From Notamacropus eugenii (lineage: Eukaryota > Chordata > Mammalia > Diprotodontia > Macropodidae): DNA of 64,000 bases. Both the position numbers and the translations under genes were made by a program. Location of the stretch: NCBI RefSeq assembly GCF_028372415.1, contig NC_092873.1, forward strand, positions 355,846,128 to 355,910,127, in the 5' to 3' direction. Numbering within the stretch: position 1 is the first letter of the stretch; each line of letters begins with the position of its first letter. The notes under the pieces are model-generated. The model was given only the letters and a program-made list of their open reading frames with translations, did no database searches and was not told the DNA's origin. Of this stretch, positions 63,945-64,000 are shown piece by piece.

Positions 63945-64000
63945 ATTGTTGTTGAATTGTTTCAGTTGCATCCAATTCTTTGTCACCCTGTTTTGGGATC
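63945..64000 (-). mobile_element. marsupial-type SINE, cut by window end
   Basis: TTGTTGTTGAATTGTTTCAG, TTGCATCCAATTCTTTGTC and CACCCTGTTTTGGG match the reversed start of the 57935 family. Confidence 0.65.

Noticed and set aside
44541-64000. TOP2A exons expected next to GJD3
   Set aside because: No TOP2A coding similarity found on either strand; the gene must start beyond the window.

Overview
The window is from a mammalian nuclear genome, most likely a marsupial. The coding exons match the therian genes RARA and GJD3. The interspersed repeats are a marsupial mixture: ORF1-only half-LINEs (HAL1-like), L1 3' ends of the non-placental type, CORE/MIR-related SINEs of the Mar1 kind, a second marsupial-type SINE, L2, and short hAT-like elements. 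No bacterial or CRISPR features are present. The species cannot be named from sequence alone.

Layout. Positions 1-39,141 belong to RARA (retinoic acid receptor alpha, + strand). The window opens inside its first intron; the RARA1 leader exon is not recognisable and probably lies upstream. The A1 coding exon ends at 8,723. A large intron (8,724-26,488) corresponds to human RARA intron 2, the region broken in acute promyelocytic leukaemia. It contains the internal P2 promoter, with an intact DR5 retinoic-acid response element at 18,524-18,540, and the RARA2-specific first coding exon (19,713-19,881). Seven common exons follow (26,489-37,228), then a 1.9-kb 3' UTR with an AATAAA at 39,118. All the coding junctions I placed keep GT-AG boundaries and the reading frame; isoform 1 is 464 aa and isoform 2 is 461 aa.

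After 3.5 kb of SINE-rich spacer comes GJD3 (connexin 31.9) on the minus strand, convergent with RARA (coding exon 42,656-43,555; candidate non-coding exon near 44,268-44,540). In human the next gene on this side is TOP2A; it is not reached here. From 44.6 to 64.0 kb I find no gene, only interspersed repeats: a full-length 2.67-kb HAL1-like element with target-site duplications (52,859-55,527), a palindromic hAT MITE with an 8-bp target-site duplication (55,831-56,062), a 1.8-kb L1 3' end (59,515-61,345) and a decayed CR1/L3-type fragment.

RARA is a ligand-activated transcription factor that works as an RXR heterodimer. The DR5 element in P2 lets RARs induce RARA2. GJD3 encodes an unrelated gap-junction channel; the two are linked by conserved synteny, not a shared pathway. 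The most interesting unexplained items are an antisense exon-like Cys-rich ORF in a RARA intron (35,974-36,129), a PBX/HOX-MEIS-RFX motif cluster (29,524-29,575), a paired SOX palindrome (24,430-24,446), a possible regulatory block at 30.33-30.80 kb, and a 5S-rRNA-derived pseudogene (3,391-3,511).
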